DNA of 33,556 nt. It comes from Betaproteobacteria bacterium (GTDB taxonomy: Bacteria > Pseudomonadota > Gammaproteobacteria > Burkholderiales > Nitrosomonadaceae). A program made the position numbers and the translations under genes. This document shows positions 33,514 to 33,556 of this stretch, one piece after another. Location of the stretch: positions 1-33,556 of the forward strand of contig SMXG01000032.1 of NCBI GenBank assembly GCA_004356775.1, in the 5' to 3' direction. Each line of letters starts with the position of its first letter. The first letter of the stretch is position 1. A model generated the notes under the pieces. The model saw only the letters and a program-made list of their open reading frames with translations. It was not told the origin of the DNA and did not search any database.

Positions 33514-33556
33514 TTCTATGTAAACAGCAAGAAAGAATAGTGGGATTGCCTCGTAA

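Noticed and set aside
1-33556. CRISPR arrays, rRNA, tRNA, prophage
   Set aside because: No regular spaced repeats, no tRNA-like or rRNA sequences, and no phage genes were seen on either strand.

Overview
The window (about 33.6 kb, AT-leaning) is chromosomal DNA of a Gram-negative proteobacterium. Gene families and style (RmuC, long BrkB/YihY, DjlA, DUF3047 plus arsenosugar enzymes, bufferin genes with a SigF/NrsF-type sigma pair, DUF5062) fit a beta- or gammaproteobacterium, possibly a Nitrosomonas-like one. That placement is inference; no rRNA or tRNA gene is present to anchor it. I see no CRISPR array, intact insertion sequence or prophage.

Layout. (1) 224-2717, minus strand: rubrerythrin, a GlpC/HdrD-like Fe-S protein and DUF3501, a recurrent but poorly understood redox trio. 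(2) 2.7-6.4 kb: a sparse, decayed stretch with a surface-protein remnant, a small basic secreted protein, a Sel1-repeat pseudogene and a periplasmic DUF3108-like protein. (3) 6.7-11.0 kb: rmuC with a PD-(D/E)XK nuclease on plus; brkB/yihY and a small zinc-ribbon membrane protein on minus. (4) 11.4-19.0 kb, plus strand: a compact arsenosugar-type operon in the order arsS, VTT-membrane/FAD-disulfide oxidoreductase fusion, two glycosyltransferases, DUF3047, arsM, PiT phosphate permease. Most of its early genes overlap by 4-8 bases. (5) 19.2-22.6 kb: a VOC protein, small membrane proteins, two pseudogenes (MazG-like and GST) and djlA. (6) 22.9-24.2 kb: a HAMP-GGDEF diguanylate cyclase. (7) 24.2-30.1 kb: a bufferin (copper-buffering RiPP) locus. 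bufA, bufB (DUF692), bufC (DUF2063), a DoxX protein, a frameshifted GST and a DCC thiol protein run on minus. An ECF sigma factor and its membrane anti-sigma run divergently on plus, and a Spy/CpxP-like His-rich periplasmic protein follows on minus. (8) 30.5-33.3 kb: DUF924, two hypothetical genes and DUF5062.

The most interesting observation is regulatory. The divergent sigma/buf spacer carries two oppositely oriented copies of TGTAAC-N16/17-CGTAT, as expected for an autoregulated ECF sigma factor. A third copy (N16, correct strand) lies about 215 bases upstream of arsS, some 16 kb away. No arsR gene is present. This suggests that one ECF sigma controls both the bufferin (copper/metal) system and the arsenosugar operon, a link I do not know to have been described.

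A second theme is decay. At least four recognisable genes are broken (Sel1 repeat, GST/YfcG type, MazG-like, and a C-terminal flavoprotein fragment). A fifth (the GST in the buf locus) is frameshifted once.
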